A stretch of DNA of 64,000 bases from Tenericutes bacterium HGW-Tenericutes-2 (GTDB lineage Bacteria > Bacillota_I > Bacilli_A > Acholeplasmatales > Acholeplasmataceae): assembly GCA_002839095.1 (NCBI GenBank), contig PGXL01000008.1, positions 58,643 to 122,642 on the forward strand, given 5' to 3'. The position numbers were made by a program, and so were the translations under genes. Positions 18,451 to 27,546 of this stretch are shown here, one piece after another (position 1 is the first letter of the stretch; the number at the start of each line of letters is the position of its first letter). Below the pieces are notes generated by a model, which saw only the letters and a list, made by a program, of their open reading frames with translations, was not told where the DNA came from and searched no databases.

Positions 18451-19161
18451 TTTGAGTTCTATTTTTTTATATCTATGGATTAAATATATTGGAAGATAGA
18501 TTAAATTGAAGAGCATAAAGATCGATATCACAAATCCGATTACCCATAAATTACCTAAAAATTGATACATTGGTGCGACTTCAGCAGGTATTTCTCTTAA
18601 AAATAAATGATTGGAATCGAGTAAAAAGTTAATGGGATACATAATGACTGCATAGATGAATAAATAAAGACTTGATTTTAATAAATCCTTATAGGTAAAC
18701 TTAAGCTTTAAAACGATAAGTAAGTATAAATTGCCTAATAGAAATAAACCGTGATTTCCAAAATAGTGAATATATCTAAAATGAGGGAAATTATAGGTTT
18801 GATCTGCAACCACTAAGCTAATTAATGCACCTGCTACTGCCCAGGGAAAGATAAAACGAAATGCTTTCTCATTTTTAGTCCATAATGTATATGCAGTTAC
18901 ATACATCGATATTGCACAAACTCCAAATGGAAGTAATGATGTTTGGAATCCTCCTCTAGATAATGACCAAATATAGAAGATCCATTCGAATAAAACCATA
19001 AGAATAGCTACTTTTCTACGAAAGATTAGATCCATTCTTGGACCTATCTTATTTCTAAATATCACCATCAAAACGATAAGAATGATAAAAAATAAGATAC
19101 CTAAAAGATGACCAATGGAAAATGCATGAAAGGTATTATAGGATTCATCAAATAAAAACAT
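18445..19161 (-). CDS. YwaF-like (TIGR02206-type) integral membrane protein
   Basis: About 238 residues with seven hydrophobic segments and a short N-terminus MFLFDESYNTFHAFSIGHLL. The arrangement, and the FRYIHYFGNHGLFLLGNLYLL segment with its His residues, resembles the YwaF/TIGR02206 family of unknown function. GAGGTG lies 5 nt before ATG 19161; an ATG 12 nt upstream overlaps that site and is rejected. Single-gene unit with its own terminator. A second, more distant protein of similar layout is encoded at 39568-40458. Confidence 0.75.
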   Translation of the reverse strand: MFLFDESYNTFHAFSIGHLLGILFFIILIVLMVIFRNKIGPRMDLIFRRKVAILMVLFEWIFYIWSLSRGGFQTSLLPFGVCAISMYVTAYTLWTKNEKAFRFIFPWAVAGALISLVVADQTYNFPHFRYIHYFGNHGLFLLGNLYLLIVLKLKFTYKDLLKSSLYLFIYAVIMYPINFLLDSNHLFLREIPAEVAPMYQFLGNLWVIGFVISIFMLFNLIYLPIYLIHRYKKIELKG

Positions 19162-19234
19162 GCTACACCTCATTTAATCGTTTATTTTTATTATAAGGTT
19201 TATTCCCTCTATTTTCTAGGTCTAATTGAAAATA

Positions 19235-19266
19235 AATAAAAAACTCACATCTTGACGATATGAGTT
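19235..19266 (-). terminator. Rho-independent terminator of trpB
   Basis: Stem AACTCATATC/GATGTGAGTT with loop gtcaa on the minus strand, then a T-rich run. Confidence 0.85.
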
Positions 19267-19292
19267 CTTTACTCTTAGGAGATGATATTGAA

Positions 19293-20468
19293 TTAATCAA
19301 CTAAATGCTGACCACGATATTGAGCAATTTGTTTCACATCCTTGTCACCTCTACCAGAAAGATTAATGACAATGATTTGATCCTTTCTCATGGTAGGTGC
19401 AAGCTTAATCGCTTGTGCAACCGCATGAGAGGATTCAATCGCGGGAATAATTCCTTCCCTCTTACTTAAATATTCAAAGGCTTGAACAGCTTCTTCATCA
19501 GTAATCGCTACATATTCAACTCTTTTTTGTTCATGAAGATATGCATGCTCAGGTCCTACCCCTGGGTAGTCTAGGCCTGCTGATATGGAATAAACTGGTG
19601 AGATTTCACCATTTTCTTCAAGTAATACGAGTGTATTCATCCCGTGAATGACACCCTCAACACCTAGAGTCATTGTAGCAGCATGATCATGCTTCGATAA
19701 ACCTCTACCTGCTGCTTCAGCACCAATTAATCTAACTTCTTTATTTGGAATAAAGTCATAGAATGCACCAATTGCGTTAGAACCACCACCTACACAGGCG
19801 ATAATCGCGTCTGGTAATTTATTTTCCTTCTTTAAGATTTGTTCTCTAATTTCTCTTCCAATCACACTTTGGAAGTCTCTAACCATAATGGGATAAGGAT
19901 GTGGACCAACTGCAGATCCAATTAAATAAAATGTGTCCTCTAGCTCTGTGCTCCATTTCATTAAAGCACTATCAACGGCTTCCTTAAGCGTTTTTAGTCC
20001 AAACTCAACTGAAACTACCTTCGCACCAAGTAGCTCCATACGATACACATTTAAGGCTTGCTTAACGATATCTACAGCTCCCATATGGATTTCACATTCC
20101 ATACCAAAGAGTGCTGCAGCTGTAGCAGTCGCCACGCCGTGTTGTCCTGCTCCTGTTTCTGCAATGAGCTTTTTCTTACCCATTCTTTTTGCGAGTAGCG
20201 CTTGACCAAGCACATTGTTAATCTTATGTGCTCCAGTGTGATTTAAATCCTCTCTTTTGAGATAGATTTTCGCTCCTCCCAATTCTTTCGTCATGTTTTC
20301 TGCAAAATAAAGTAAGCTCGGTCTATTTGCATACTCATTCAAATAAAATTCAAGTTCCTTCTTGAATTCCTCATCATGCTTATATAAATCATAAGCCTCT
20401 TCAACTTCTTTCACCGCTTTAAGGATGAAATCTGGGACAAACTGTCCTCCAAACTTGCCAAACTCCAT
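19293..20468 (-). CDS. trpB: tryptophan synthase beta subunit (stand-alone)
   Basis: PLP enzyme joining indole and serine to form tryptophan. 391 residues, close to the family norm. PLP lysine is Lys82 in [10 protein letters not shown], phosphate loop [10 protein letters not shown], and [13 protein letters not shown] and [13 protein letters not shown] are intact. It looks like the main TrpB1 type. No trpA or other trp gene is in the window, and the gene is flanked by terminators, so it works alone here, probably on scavenged indole or with an alpha subunit encoded elsewhere. Expression is governed by the Trp T-box directly upstream. Confidence 0.95.
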   Translation of the reverse strand: MEFGKFGGQFVPDFILKAVKEVEEAYDLYKHDEEFKKELEFYLNEYANRPSLLYFAENMTKELGGAKIYLKREDLNHTGAHKINNVLGQALLAKRMGKKKLIAETGAGQHGVATATAAALFGMECEIHMGAVDIVKQALNVYRMELLGAKVVSVEFGLKTLKEAVDSALMKWSTELEDTFYLIGSAVGPHPYPIMVRDFQSVIGREIREQILKKENKLPDAIIACVGGGSNAIGAFYDFIPNKEVRLIGAEAAGRGLSKHDHAATMTLGVEGVIHGMNTLVLLEENGEISPVYSISAGLDYPGVGPEHAYLHEQKRVEYVAITDEEAVQAFEYLSKREGIIPAIESSHAVAQAIKLAPTMRKDQIIVINLSGRGDKDVKQIAQYRGQHLVD

Positions 20469-20522
20469 AGGTATACCCTTTCCGTCTTGTGGGATTTAGA
20501 TACAAGGTTTACTTTTGAATAA

Positions 20523-20790
20523 CAAAAAAAGCTATCCGTCAACTTTGGGACGAATAGCTTCGTGGTGCCACCCAATTTCAAGAAATATCTCTATTTCTCC
20601 TTGAACAAAATACTCCATCATTTAAGACTTTTATATTTTTGCTTGATAACGGAAGCTCCCGGCTCAGGCTACTTATTTCACCCTGCTTCTCATGAGGCCA
20701 TTCACAGTTTCTTCTTAGACTCGTCTTCCACCATTTACGAGCTCGCTAACTAAAAATCACTACTGTTACTCTTCTCAATCTTAGAATTTA
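20523..20790 (-). promoter_or_regulatory. T-box riboswitch (Trp specifier) upstream of trpB
   Basis: Minus strand. The T-box TGGGTGGCACCACG is at 20561-20574 and is followed by a terminator with stem AAGCTATTCGTC/GACGGATAGCTT (20549-20560 with 20529-20540) and a run of T. Upstream, the stem I region contains GTGAATGGCCTC, with UGG (20698-20700) in the specifier position after GAA, which reads as Trp. Uncharged tRNA-Trp would favour the antiterminator and trpB expression. The specifier agrees with the gene function, which supports both calls. Confidence 0.92.
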
Positions 20791-20795
20791 CTTTT

Positions 20796-20824
20796 GATTA
20801 TACACATGTTTATTCTTTTATGCA
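20796..20824 (-). promoter_or_regulatory. promoter of the trpB T-box transcript
   Basis: -35 TTGCAT (20819-20824), 17-nt spacer, consensus -10 TATAAT (20796-20801). Confidence 0.8.
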
Positions 20825-20870
20825 AGACTTAAGTTTAATTATTTTAATTTCCCATAAAAATGATAATGAC

Positions 20871-22106
20871 TTAGCCTTTGAAATGCTGCTTAATATAGCC
20901 TGCAAAATGAAGCGAGCCTAGTATCATAATGATCGTATTTGGATTCATTTCTGCTCTTAATATCTTTAATGCATTGAGAGCATCTTCTATATATTCAATA
21001 CTACCCTGAGCAAGCTCTTTTAGGTCTTGGTATCTTAGATCAGGAAATGATGTAATCACTACACGACTAGAAAAGCTTTGAACAATGGATATCATTCCAG
21101 CAATGTCCTTATCGCCTAGTGCAGAAAATAAAACCCAAATTTCTTTATCCTTAAATGCATGATTCGCTGTTTTTTTAAGAGAATCTAATGCATGTGTATT
21201 GTGTGCGCTATCTAAATAGACATTTTGTGCGATTTCTTCAAGTCTACCTAACCATTTGGTTTTCTTTAATCCTTTTTTAATGATATCTTCATCAATATTT
21301 GGAAATAGATAATGAATAGCAGCTATCGATAGTAAAGAGTTTAGCAATTGGTATTCACCAATTAAGGATAGCTCATAGGTATGATTCAATGCCTTGAAGA
21401 CTAAGGGTAGATCAGATATTCTTTCGATATCAGAAAGAGTATAAAACTCAGCATCTATCTGAAGATTCTTAACGTAATCCTTAAAATAAGGATGAAGTGA
21501 AGGATCAACAGTCGTAATTAAATGATTACCAGGCTTTAAAATACCTAATTTATTAAAAGCGATTGATTCTAAAGTGTTTCCTAGCTGCTTCATATGATCA
21601 AAGCCAATCGATGAAATTAAGGATACATCGTAATTGATGACATTGGTCGCGTCTAACAACCCACCAAGTCCAACCTCCATGACCATGACATCGACTTTCT
21701 TTCTAGAATAATAAAGCATACTCATTAAGGTGAGAAGCTCAAAGAAGGCGAGTGTTTCACCAAATTTTTCCTCGAAAACGATATTGAAATTATAAACCTC
21801 TAAAATTAAATCAAAAAGCTCAGTATCCTCAATTTCATTCATTTGAAGACGAATTCGCTCATTAAAGCGCACCAAATAAGGTGAGGTATATGTACCCACC
21901 TTATAGCCTGCTTCGATTAAGATATAAGAGATATAGCTACAAACTGAACCCTTGCCATTGGTTCCAGCAACGTGGATCTTCTTGATACCTGATAAATCGA
22001 TATCAAGAATCTCAACAGCCTTCTTCATGCGTTCTAAATCAGTTTTGGGTCTAAATTTGATTCTCGTTTCAATCCATTGGATTGCTTCAGTTAAATTATT
22101 TAGCAT
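20871..22106 (-). CDS. folC: folylpolyglutamate synthase / dihydrofolate synthase
   Basis: Adds glutamate to folates. The 411-residue Mur-ligase-like protein starts with the family region RKIKFRPKTDLER-like segment (here RIKFRPKTDLERMKKAVE), P-loop VAGTNGKGSVCSYI, then YTSPYLVRFNERI, TLLEV-equivalent EVGLGGLLDATN, and the C-terminal domain with LDSAHNTHAL and ILGSLHFAGYI. ATG overlaps the valS stop by 11 nt, so it is the last gene of GNAT-valS-folC, the same valS-folC order seen in Bacillus. No clear terminator follows it before the trpB promoter. Confidence 0.95.
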   Translation of the reverse strand: MLNNLTEAIQWIETRIKFRPKTDLERMKKAVEILDIDLSGIKKIHVAGTNGKGSVCSYISYILIEAGYKVGTYTSPYLVRFNERIRLQMNEIEDTELFDLILEVYNFNIVFEEKFGETLAFFELLTLMSMLYYSRKKVDVMVMEVGLGGLLDATNVINYDVSLISSIGFDHMKQLGNTLESIAFNKLGILKPGNHLITTVDPSLHPYFKDYVKNLQIDAEFYTLSDIERISDLPLVFKALNHTYELSLIGEYQLLNSLLSIAAIHYLFPNIDEDIIKKGLKKTKWLGRLEEIAQNVYLDSAHNTHALDSLKKTANHAFKDKEIWVLFSALGDKDIAGMISIVQSFSSRVVITSFPDLRYQDLKELAQGSIEYIEDALNALKILRAEMNPNTIIMILGSLHFAGYIKQHFKG

Positions 22107-24675
22107 AGTCCTTTAATTTTTCAAGCACGATTTCATATTGTTTTTGGTAGTTATTATACTTTTCTCTTTCAGCAGCTAGCTTTATTTCAGGAGCCTTCGC
22201 AATAAATGAAGGGTTATTTAGTAAAGCTTGGCTACGTGCGATTTCATTTTCTAATACAGCCTTATGCTTGAGTAAGCCTTCCATTTCCTTTAGAGGATCA
22301 ATAATACCTGATTTATAAACATAGGTAACAACCTTACTACCAACTAGTAGTATCGTTTCTTCCTTCCCACTAAAGCTCTTTTCAATGATTAATTTTTCAG
22401 CATTTAAGAACTTCTTAAAATATACCTCTTGACGAATTAATTTTTCAAAGTATTCGTTATCATCAATAACGAGATGAATATCCAGTGGCTTTGAAGGAGC
22501 AACATTATTTTCACTTCTAAGATTTCTTACCTTGGTGATGGTATCCATCACTTCATTAAAATAACGTATCGCAGGTTGACAAACCATTTCTGCTTTAGGC
22601 CATGATGAAATCATGATGGATTCCTCCATAGATATCTCCAAATAAAGCTTTTCGGTTACGAAAGGTATAAATGGGTGCATCATCTTTAAAACGGCTCTAA
22701 GGACGTATAAAAGGGTTGCTTGTGTGTTTGTTCTCCACTCAATATTCTGAAGACTGATTTTAGCGAACTCAACATACCAGGATGCGAATTCATCCCATAT
22801 AAATGTGTAAAGTGTACGAGAGGCTTCACCAAACTCATATTTCTCATAATTATAATCCGCTTCCTTAATGACTTCAGATAGACGAGATAAAATCCATTTT
22901 TCTGGCATTCTTAGGGTTTCAGGATTCATTTTTACATCGAGATCATCAATATTCATCGTAATAAATCTTGTAATATTCCAAAGCTTATTGATAAAGTTCC
23001 ATGAGGATTCAACCTTTTCTTCCTCGTATCTAAGATCCGCACCTGGTGCAGAATTGGTTGTTAAGAAGTAACGAAGTGCGTCAACTCCATATTTAGCAAT
23101 GACATCCATTGGATCGACTCCATTGCCTAAGGACTTACTCATTTTTTTACCCTCTGAATCACGGATTAATCCGTGAATAAGAACTTGCTTAAAGGGATCT
23201 TTTCCTGTGAAATTCAAGCCCTGGAAAATCATTCTAGCAACCCAAAAGAAGATTATGTCATATCCTGTTACTAAAACATCGGTTGGATAGTATCTTTCTA
23301 AATCCTTCGTGCTTGCTGGCCAGCCTAATGTAGAAAATGGCCATAGTGCAGATGAAAACCAAGTATCTAGGACATCTTCATCTTGAGTCCAATCATCACC
23401 AGGGGATTCAATTTGAACCTTAACGATATCACCCTTATACCAAGCAGGAATACGGTGTCCCCACCATAGCTGACGGGAAATACACCAATCTTGAATATCG
23501 GTCATCCAGTTAACGAAAATCTTTTTAAAGCGTGCTGGAACGAATTCTGTTTCTGATTTTTCTAGTGAATCCTTTGCAATTTCATCCATCTTAACAAACC
23601 ATTGAAGAGATAGTCTTGGTTCAACAACAACACCAGTTCTTTCAGAGAGTCCGATATTATTAACATAATCCTCTATTTTTTCAACTAAGTCTAAAGCTTT
23701 TAAATTCTTAACGAGAGCTTCTCTACACTCAAATCTCTCCATTCCTTCATATTGAAAGGCTAAAGCATTCATTTTGCCATCTTCTTCCATACATAAAGGT
23801 TGTAAAAGATTGTGTCTCTTTCCTACTTCAAAGTCATTGGCGTCATGTGCAGGTGTAACCTTAACACATCCTGTACCAAATGTCATATCGACATAGTCAT
23901 CAGCAATGACTGGTATTTCTACCTTAGTTCCTGGTATAAATACCTTTTTACCAATCACATTGGTATATCTAAGATCTTCTGGATGTACCATCAATGCTTG
24001 GTCACCAAACATGGTTTCAGGACGCGTGGTTGCGATCACTAGATAACCACTACCATCGGTGAATGGATATTTGAAATAATAAAGCTTTCCGTTTTGCTCA
24101 ACGTGTTCTACTTCGATATTGGATAATGCAGTTTTCGCTTCAACATCCCAGTTAATGATTCTATTTCCACGATAAATCAATCCCTTTTCAAACATCGTAA
24201 TAAATACATGATTGACTGCAACATTTAAATCGTGATCTAATGTAAATCTTTCCTTTGAGTAATCTAAGGAATTACCTAAGGCTGCCCATTGTTTACGGAT
24301 GTGTGTAGAATATTCTTCCTTCCAGTCCCAAGCCGTTCTTAAGAAAGCTTCACGACCAAGGTCGTAGCGGGAAATTCCTTGAGATTTTAAGCGTTCATCG
24401 ACCTTCGCTTGGGTTGCGATACCTGCATGGTCCATGCCAGGTAAATAGAGTGCATCATAGCCCTGCATTCTTTTTCTTCTGATAATGATATCTTGAAGTG
24501 TATTATCCCATGCGTGTCCTAAATGTAATTTACCTGTAACATTTGGTGGTGGGATAACGATTGTAAATGGATTCTTTTTTAAGTCTCCGGTTTTAAAATA
24601 ATTATTTTTAAGCCAGATTTCATATCTGCCTTCTTCAACTTCCTTAAAGTCGTATTTCGGTTTTAGATTTGTCAT
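22096..24675 (-). CDS. valS: valyl-tRNA synthetase
   Basis: Class I synthetase charging tRNA-Val; 859 residues, near the family norm. Catalytic motifs are PPPNVTGKLHLGHAW (HIGH) and GKKMSKSLGNGVDP (KMSKS). The CP1 editing domain lies between (TTRPETMFGDQA, DGVDMTFGTGCVKVTPAHD-like), and WWGHRIPAWY precedes the second half. The C-terminal coiled-coil arm (about 795-859) is present. AGGAGG precedes the ATG. Its start lies 32 nt inside the upstream GNAT gene, and the pair is controlled by a T-box. Confidence 0.97.
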   Translation of the reverse strand: MTNLKPKYDFKEVEEGRYEIWLKNNYFKTGDLKKNPFTIVIPPPNVTGKLHLGHAWDNTLQDIIIRRKRMQGYDALYLPGMDHAGIATQAKVDERLKSQGISRYDLGREAFLRTAWDWKEEYSTHIRKQWAALGNSLDYSKERFTLDHDLNVAVNHVFITMFEKGLIYRGNRIINWDVEAKTALSNIEVEHVEQNGKLYYFKYPFTDGSGYLVIATTRPETMFGDQALMVHPEDLRYTNVIGKKVFIPGTKVEIPVIADDYVDMTFGTGCVKVTPAHDANDFEVGKRHNLLQPLCMEEDGKMNALAFQYEGMERFECREALVKNLKALDLVEKIEDYVNNIGLSERTGVVVEPRLSLQWFVKMDEIAKDSLEKSETEFVPARFKKIFVNWMTDIQDWCISRQLWWGHRIPAWYKGDIVKVQIESPGDDWTQDEDVLDTWFSSALWPFSTLGWPASTKDLERYYPTDVLVTGYDIIFFWVARMIFQGLNFTGKDPFKQVLIHGLIRDSEGKKMSKSLGNGVDPMDVIAKYGVDALRYFLTTNSAPGADLRYEEEKVESSWNFINKLWNITRFITMNIDDLDVKMNPETLRMPEKWILSRLSEVIKEADYNYEKYEFGEASRTLYTFIWDEFASWYVEFAKISLQNIEWRTNTQATLLYVLRAVLKMMHPFIPFVTEKLYLEISMEESIMISSWPKAEMVCQPAIRYFNEVMDTITKVRNLRSENNVAPSKPLDIHLVIDDNEYFEKLIRQEVYFKKFLNAEKLIIEKSFSGKEETILLVGSKVVTYVYKSGIIDPLKEMEGLLKHKAVLENEIARSQALLNNPSFIAKAPEIKLAAEREKYNNYQKQYEIVLEKLKDYAK

Positions 24676-25207
24676 TTGTTCCTCCTAGGTACATATCCTT
24701 TGTAAGCTCATACATGATGATTTCAATTTGTGTTCCATCATAATGATCTCTAAATTCTTTATGTGTATAAATAAAGTTTGTTTTTTCTACGACACGCTTG
24801 GATTGTAGATTTGCTGTGCTGTGCCCACAAAGCACCTTATCAAGCTCTAAATCGATAAATGCGTATCTTAATACTGCCTCTACTGCTTCCACCATTAAGC
24901 CTTGACCCCAATAGGTATCATCTATAACATAGCCGATTTCCTTTTGGTTTAGCATCGCATTGTCAAAATTTCTGACATGAAGGCCAATGGTGCCAATCAC
25001 TCGGTCAACTTCCTTTAAGGTAATTCCCCAAACTTCATTTTCAGTAATCATCATTCTGATTATTCTCATTGATTCTTCTATCGATTGATGAGGCTTCCAG
25101 CCTGCGGATGGTCCAATGTTTGGTTTTTTTGCATAATTGTAAAAATCCTCAACATCTGAGAAGGTTAGATTTCTTAAGATTAAGCGTTTGGTTACTAGTG
25201 TTTTCAT
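24644..25207 (-). CDS. GNAT acetyltransferase, RimJ/RimL type
   Basis: About 187 residues from MKTLVTKRLILRNLTFSDVED, the typical opening of RimJ/RimL-like acetyltransferases that act on protein N-termini or small molecules. Further marks are VIGTIGLHVRN, EIGYVIDDTYWGQGLMVEAVEAVLRYAF (acetyl-CoA loop, here with GQGLM) and LQSKRVVEKTNF. GAGGTG lies 6 nt before ATG 25207; a GTG three codons upstream overlaps that site. It lies between the T-box and valS and overlaps valS by 32 nt, so it is co-regulated with tRNA-Val charging. The substrate is unknown. Confidence 0.88.
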   Translation of the reverse strand: MKTLVTKRLILRNLTFSDVEDFYNYAKKPNIGPSAGWKPHQSIEESMRIIRMMITENEVWGITLKEVDRVIGTIGLHVRNFDNAMLNQKEIGYVIDDTYWGQGLMVEAVEAVLRYAFIDLELDKVLCGHSTANLQSKRVVEKTNFIYTHKEFRDHYDGTQIEIIMYELTKDMYLGGTNDKSKTEIRL

Positions 25208-25225
25208 GATCTTCACCTCGAATAA

Positions 25226-25455
25226 AATAAAAAGTCCTTAGAAAAATCTAAGGACGTTAATAAACGCGGTACCACCTTAGTTCTGAGAATATTCCCAGCA
25301 CTCAAAAGTCTTTATCGCAGACATACGGATCCAGCTACTACGATTTCACTCGATCAGCTCCAAGGCTACCTTCATCATTAATTGTCAGATTTCGCACCAA
25401 CCAATCTGTCTCTTGAACTCAATATTATGATTACTCTTCCTCTTCATCGCTTACA
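25226..25455 (-). promoter_or_regulatory. T-box riboswitch of the GNAT-valS-folC operon (probably Val)
   Basis: Minus strand. T-box core AAGGTGGTACCGCG at 25265-25278, then terminator stem GTCCTTAGA/TCTAAGGAC (25247-25255 with 25234-25242) and a T-rich run. The stem I region has GATGAAGGTAGCC; GUA (25367-25369) is the likely Val specifier, though by eye the register could also be read as GGU. The downstream valS makes Val the better choice. Confidence 0.9.
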
Positions 25456-25461
25456 TCAATT

Positions 25462-25490
25462 ATTTTAGCATATAAAGATATGATTTACAA
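25462..25490 (-). promoter_or_regulatory. promoter of the valS T-box transcript
   Basis: -35 TTGTAA (25485-25490), 17-nt spacer, -10 TAAAAT (25462-25467). Confidence 0.7.
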
Positions 25491-25518
25491 CTATGATTAG
25501 TCGATGATTTCATAAGAC

Positions 25519-25549
25519 CAAAAAAAATGAGCATACTAGAGATGCTCAT
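25519..25549 (-). terminator. terminator after the protease lipoprotein gene
   Basis: Stem ATGAGCAT/ATGCTCAT with a 7-nt loop and a run of T on the minus strand. Confidence 0.9.
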
Positions 25550-25558
25550 TATCATTAA

Positions 25559-26677
25559 TTATTCTAATGTAGGTATCATTTGCATGATAATATCGATTTG
25601 AATCGCAAAATGCAAGCCTTCAATACCTTCACCAACATATTCATCGACATAGCTCATGTTATTTAAGCCAATCAGCTTTCCATAAATATCAACTAAAGCT
25701 CCACCACTATTTCCTGGATTAATGGTTGCTGTATGCTGGATTGTGATTGTATCCATGCCATAATCATCTTCCATCGCTCTATTGATATGTGAAATGACTC
25801 CCATGGAAACTGTATTTGGTAGGTCCAGTGGACTACCAATCGCAAATACCATTTGAGCAACCTTTAAGGATTCCTTCGTTCCAAATTCAATCACTCTTAA
25901 ATTTTGAGCTGAAGTAAATGTAATAACTGCCATATCATGAGCAACAGATAAACCCTTAATCGTTACACTACCCTTATTGATTCTTACTTCACCAGTCTTA
26001 TTAAAGATTGTAATCGCTAGTTCATTACTGTTATATCCGTAAACAACGTGTTCATTGGTTAAGACGTAATATGTATTTCCTACTTTTTTATAGATAATAC
26101 CTGAGCCACCACCATCAATACTTGCTCCATCATAGGTATCAATCATGACTACCGATTGTCTCACGTCATCAATCATATCGGTGACATGCTTTTGGAATAG
26201 CTCAACTACATTAATGTTAGAAATCACTGCAGCGATAATTGAAGCTTCATTAATTAAATCACTAGACTCAATTAAGTCATTCACGATACTTGTTATCGTT
26301 TCTTCATCAGCAATCATTAAATCCTGATCAAGTAGGATAGCGTCAATAATCGCTCTAATTTCAGCCTCAGTTAAGGATACTTCAATTGGTATCCACTTTG
26401 CATAAAGTGTTAGCTCTTCATTGGTTCCTGCATTAAAGCTCATTGGATAATAAAAGTTAGGATCTAAATACCAACCACCAAAGGAAAAACCATCCTTTGC
26501 TGGTACTTCATCTGGTAAAAATGGATCAAAGGCTTCTACAAAAATAGAATCCATTAATGTTCCACCGTTTGAATTGAAGGTAATTTTATACGGACCATCA
26601 CTAGAATCTAGTAATTCACATCCTGTTAATAATAAAACTGTTGATAATAATACGAAAACGTAAAGTATTTTCTTCAT
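25559..26677 (-). CDS. surface lipoprotein: InlB-type repeat plus trypsin-like serine protease
   Basis: About 372 residues. Signal peptide MKKILYVFVLLSTVLLLTGC with lipobox LLTGC. A Listeria-Bacteroides (InlB B-type) repeat follows, YKITFNSNGGT to ELTLYAKW (about 30-95). A helical region (about 100-165) then leads to an S1C/DegP-like protease domain with catalytic His in LTNEHVV, Asp in AHDMAVI and Ser in TINPGNSGGALVD. No PDZ domain follows. The frame also opens at ATG 26701, overlapping the degV stop (ATGA), but AAAGGA 11 nt before ATG 26677 gives a more normal lipoprotein signal. It is co-transcribed with engB and degV. Probably a cell-surface quality-control or processing protease. Confidence 0.88.
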   Translation of the reverse strand: MKKILYVFVLLSTVLLLTGCELLDSSDGPYKITFNSNGGTLMDSIFVEAFDPFLPDEVPAKDGFSFGGWYLDPNFYYPMSFNAGTNEELTLYAKWIPIEVSLTEAEIRAIIDAILLDQDLMIADEETITSIVNDLIESSDLINEASIIAAVISNINVVELFQKHVTDMIDDVRQSVVMIDTYDGASIDGGGSGIIYKKVGNTYYVLTNEHVVYGYNSNELAITIFNKTGEVRINKGSVTIKGLSVAHDMAVITFTSAQNLRVIEFGTKESLKVAQMVFAIGSPLDLPNTVSMGVISHINRAMEDDYGMDTITIQHTATINPGNSGGALVDIYGKLIGLNNMSYVDEYVGEGIEGLHFAIQIDIIMQMIPTLE

Positions 26678-26697
26678 CTGGTTATTTTTCCTTTTTT

Positions 26698-27546
26698 TCA
26701 TTTTGTAAGATAGGCTATTCCTATCGATCCTTTACCGATATGAGCAGAAATCACACATCCAGCATAGGAATCAATTATATTTTTTATTTCATATTTTTCT
26801 TCTATTTGATCCTTTAAATACTTCGCAGACTTTGTCGCATAGCTATGGGTCACCATTAAATAATCATGATCGAGACTATCTTTATCCTTATCCAAGGTTT
26901 TAACAATATAATCCATCGATTGATGGATTGTTCCATTTACCTTTTTAACGATATCAACATTTCCATTTTTAATTGTTAAGATTGGCTTAGTGTTCAAAAG
27001 TTTGCCAAAAAAATTTTTAGCTCCAGAGATATGATTTCCCATATAAAGATAGGTTAGATCTGGAATAATAAAGTAAGTCTTTACATGTGGAACCATCTGA
27101 TCAATTTTTCTTTTGATTTCTTGTGCAGAAAATCCTTGATCTCTTAAATCCTTAGCCTTTAAGACGAGTAATCCAACACCAGATGAAAGATTTTTAGAGT
27201 CGACGATAAAAATTCTATCCTGTGCTATTTCATTTCTAGCAAGCTCTGCTGCTTGAACTGAACCACTCAATCCAGAGCTTACTCCAATATAGACGATATC
27301 AAAGCCTCTTGAAATAAATTTCTTAAATGTAATTAAAAAGTCACCAGAACGTAGACCACTAGATTTTGCTAGCATTCCAGTTTCAATTACTTTTTCATAA
27401 AGCTCTTCAGTTGTAATATCAATGCCATCTAAATAAACTTCTTCATCAAATCGAATGTATAAGGGAACAGATTGAATATCATGCTTGATTAAAATACCCT
27501 GTGAGAGGTCTGCAGTAGAATCTGTTAGGATTAATACCTTATTCAT
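26698..27546 (-). CDS. DegV-family fatty-acid-binding protein
   Basis: 282 residues. DegV proteins (FakB type) bind a fatty acid and present it to a FakA-type kinase. Seen: the N-terminal ILTDSTADLS, the SQPS-like loop MLAKSSGLRSGDF, the VYIGVSSGLSGSVQAA segment and the C-terminal HIGKGSIGIAYL. The degV start overlaps the engB stop by 8 nt, and its own TGA overlaps an ATG of the next frame. The fatty acid specificity is not predictable. A partner kinase is not in the window. Confidence 0.92.
   Translation of the reverse strand: MNKVLILTDSTADLSQGILIKHDIQSVPLYIRFDEEVYLDGIDITTEELYEKVIETGMLAKSSGLRSGDFLITFKKFISRGFDIVYIGVSSGLSGSVQAAELARNEIAQDRIFIVDSKNLSSGVGLLVLKAKDLRDQGFSAQEIKRKIDQMVPHVKTYFIIPDLTYLYMGNHISGAKNFFGKLLNTKPILTIKNGNVDIVKKVNGTIHQSMDYIVKTLDKDKDSLDHDYLMVTHSYATKSAKYLKDQIEEKYEIKNIIDSYAGCVISAHIGKGSIGIAYLTK

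Noticed and set aside
20562..20753. Plus-strand reading frame of 63 codons
   Set aside because: It lies across the Trp T-box on the opposite strand and has no ribosome binding site.
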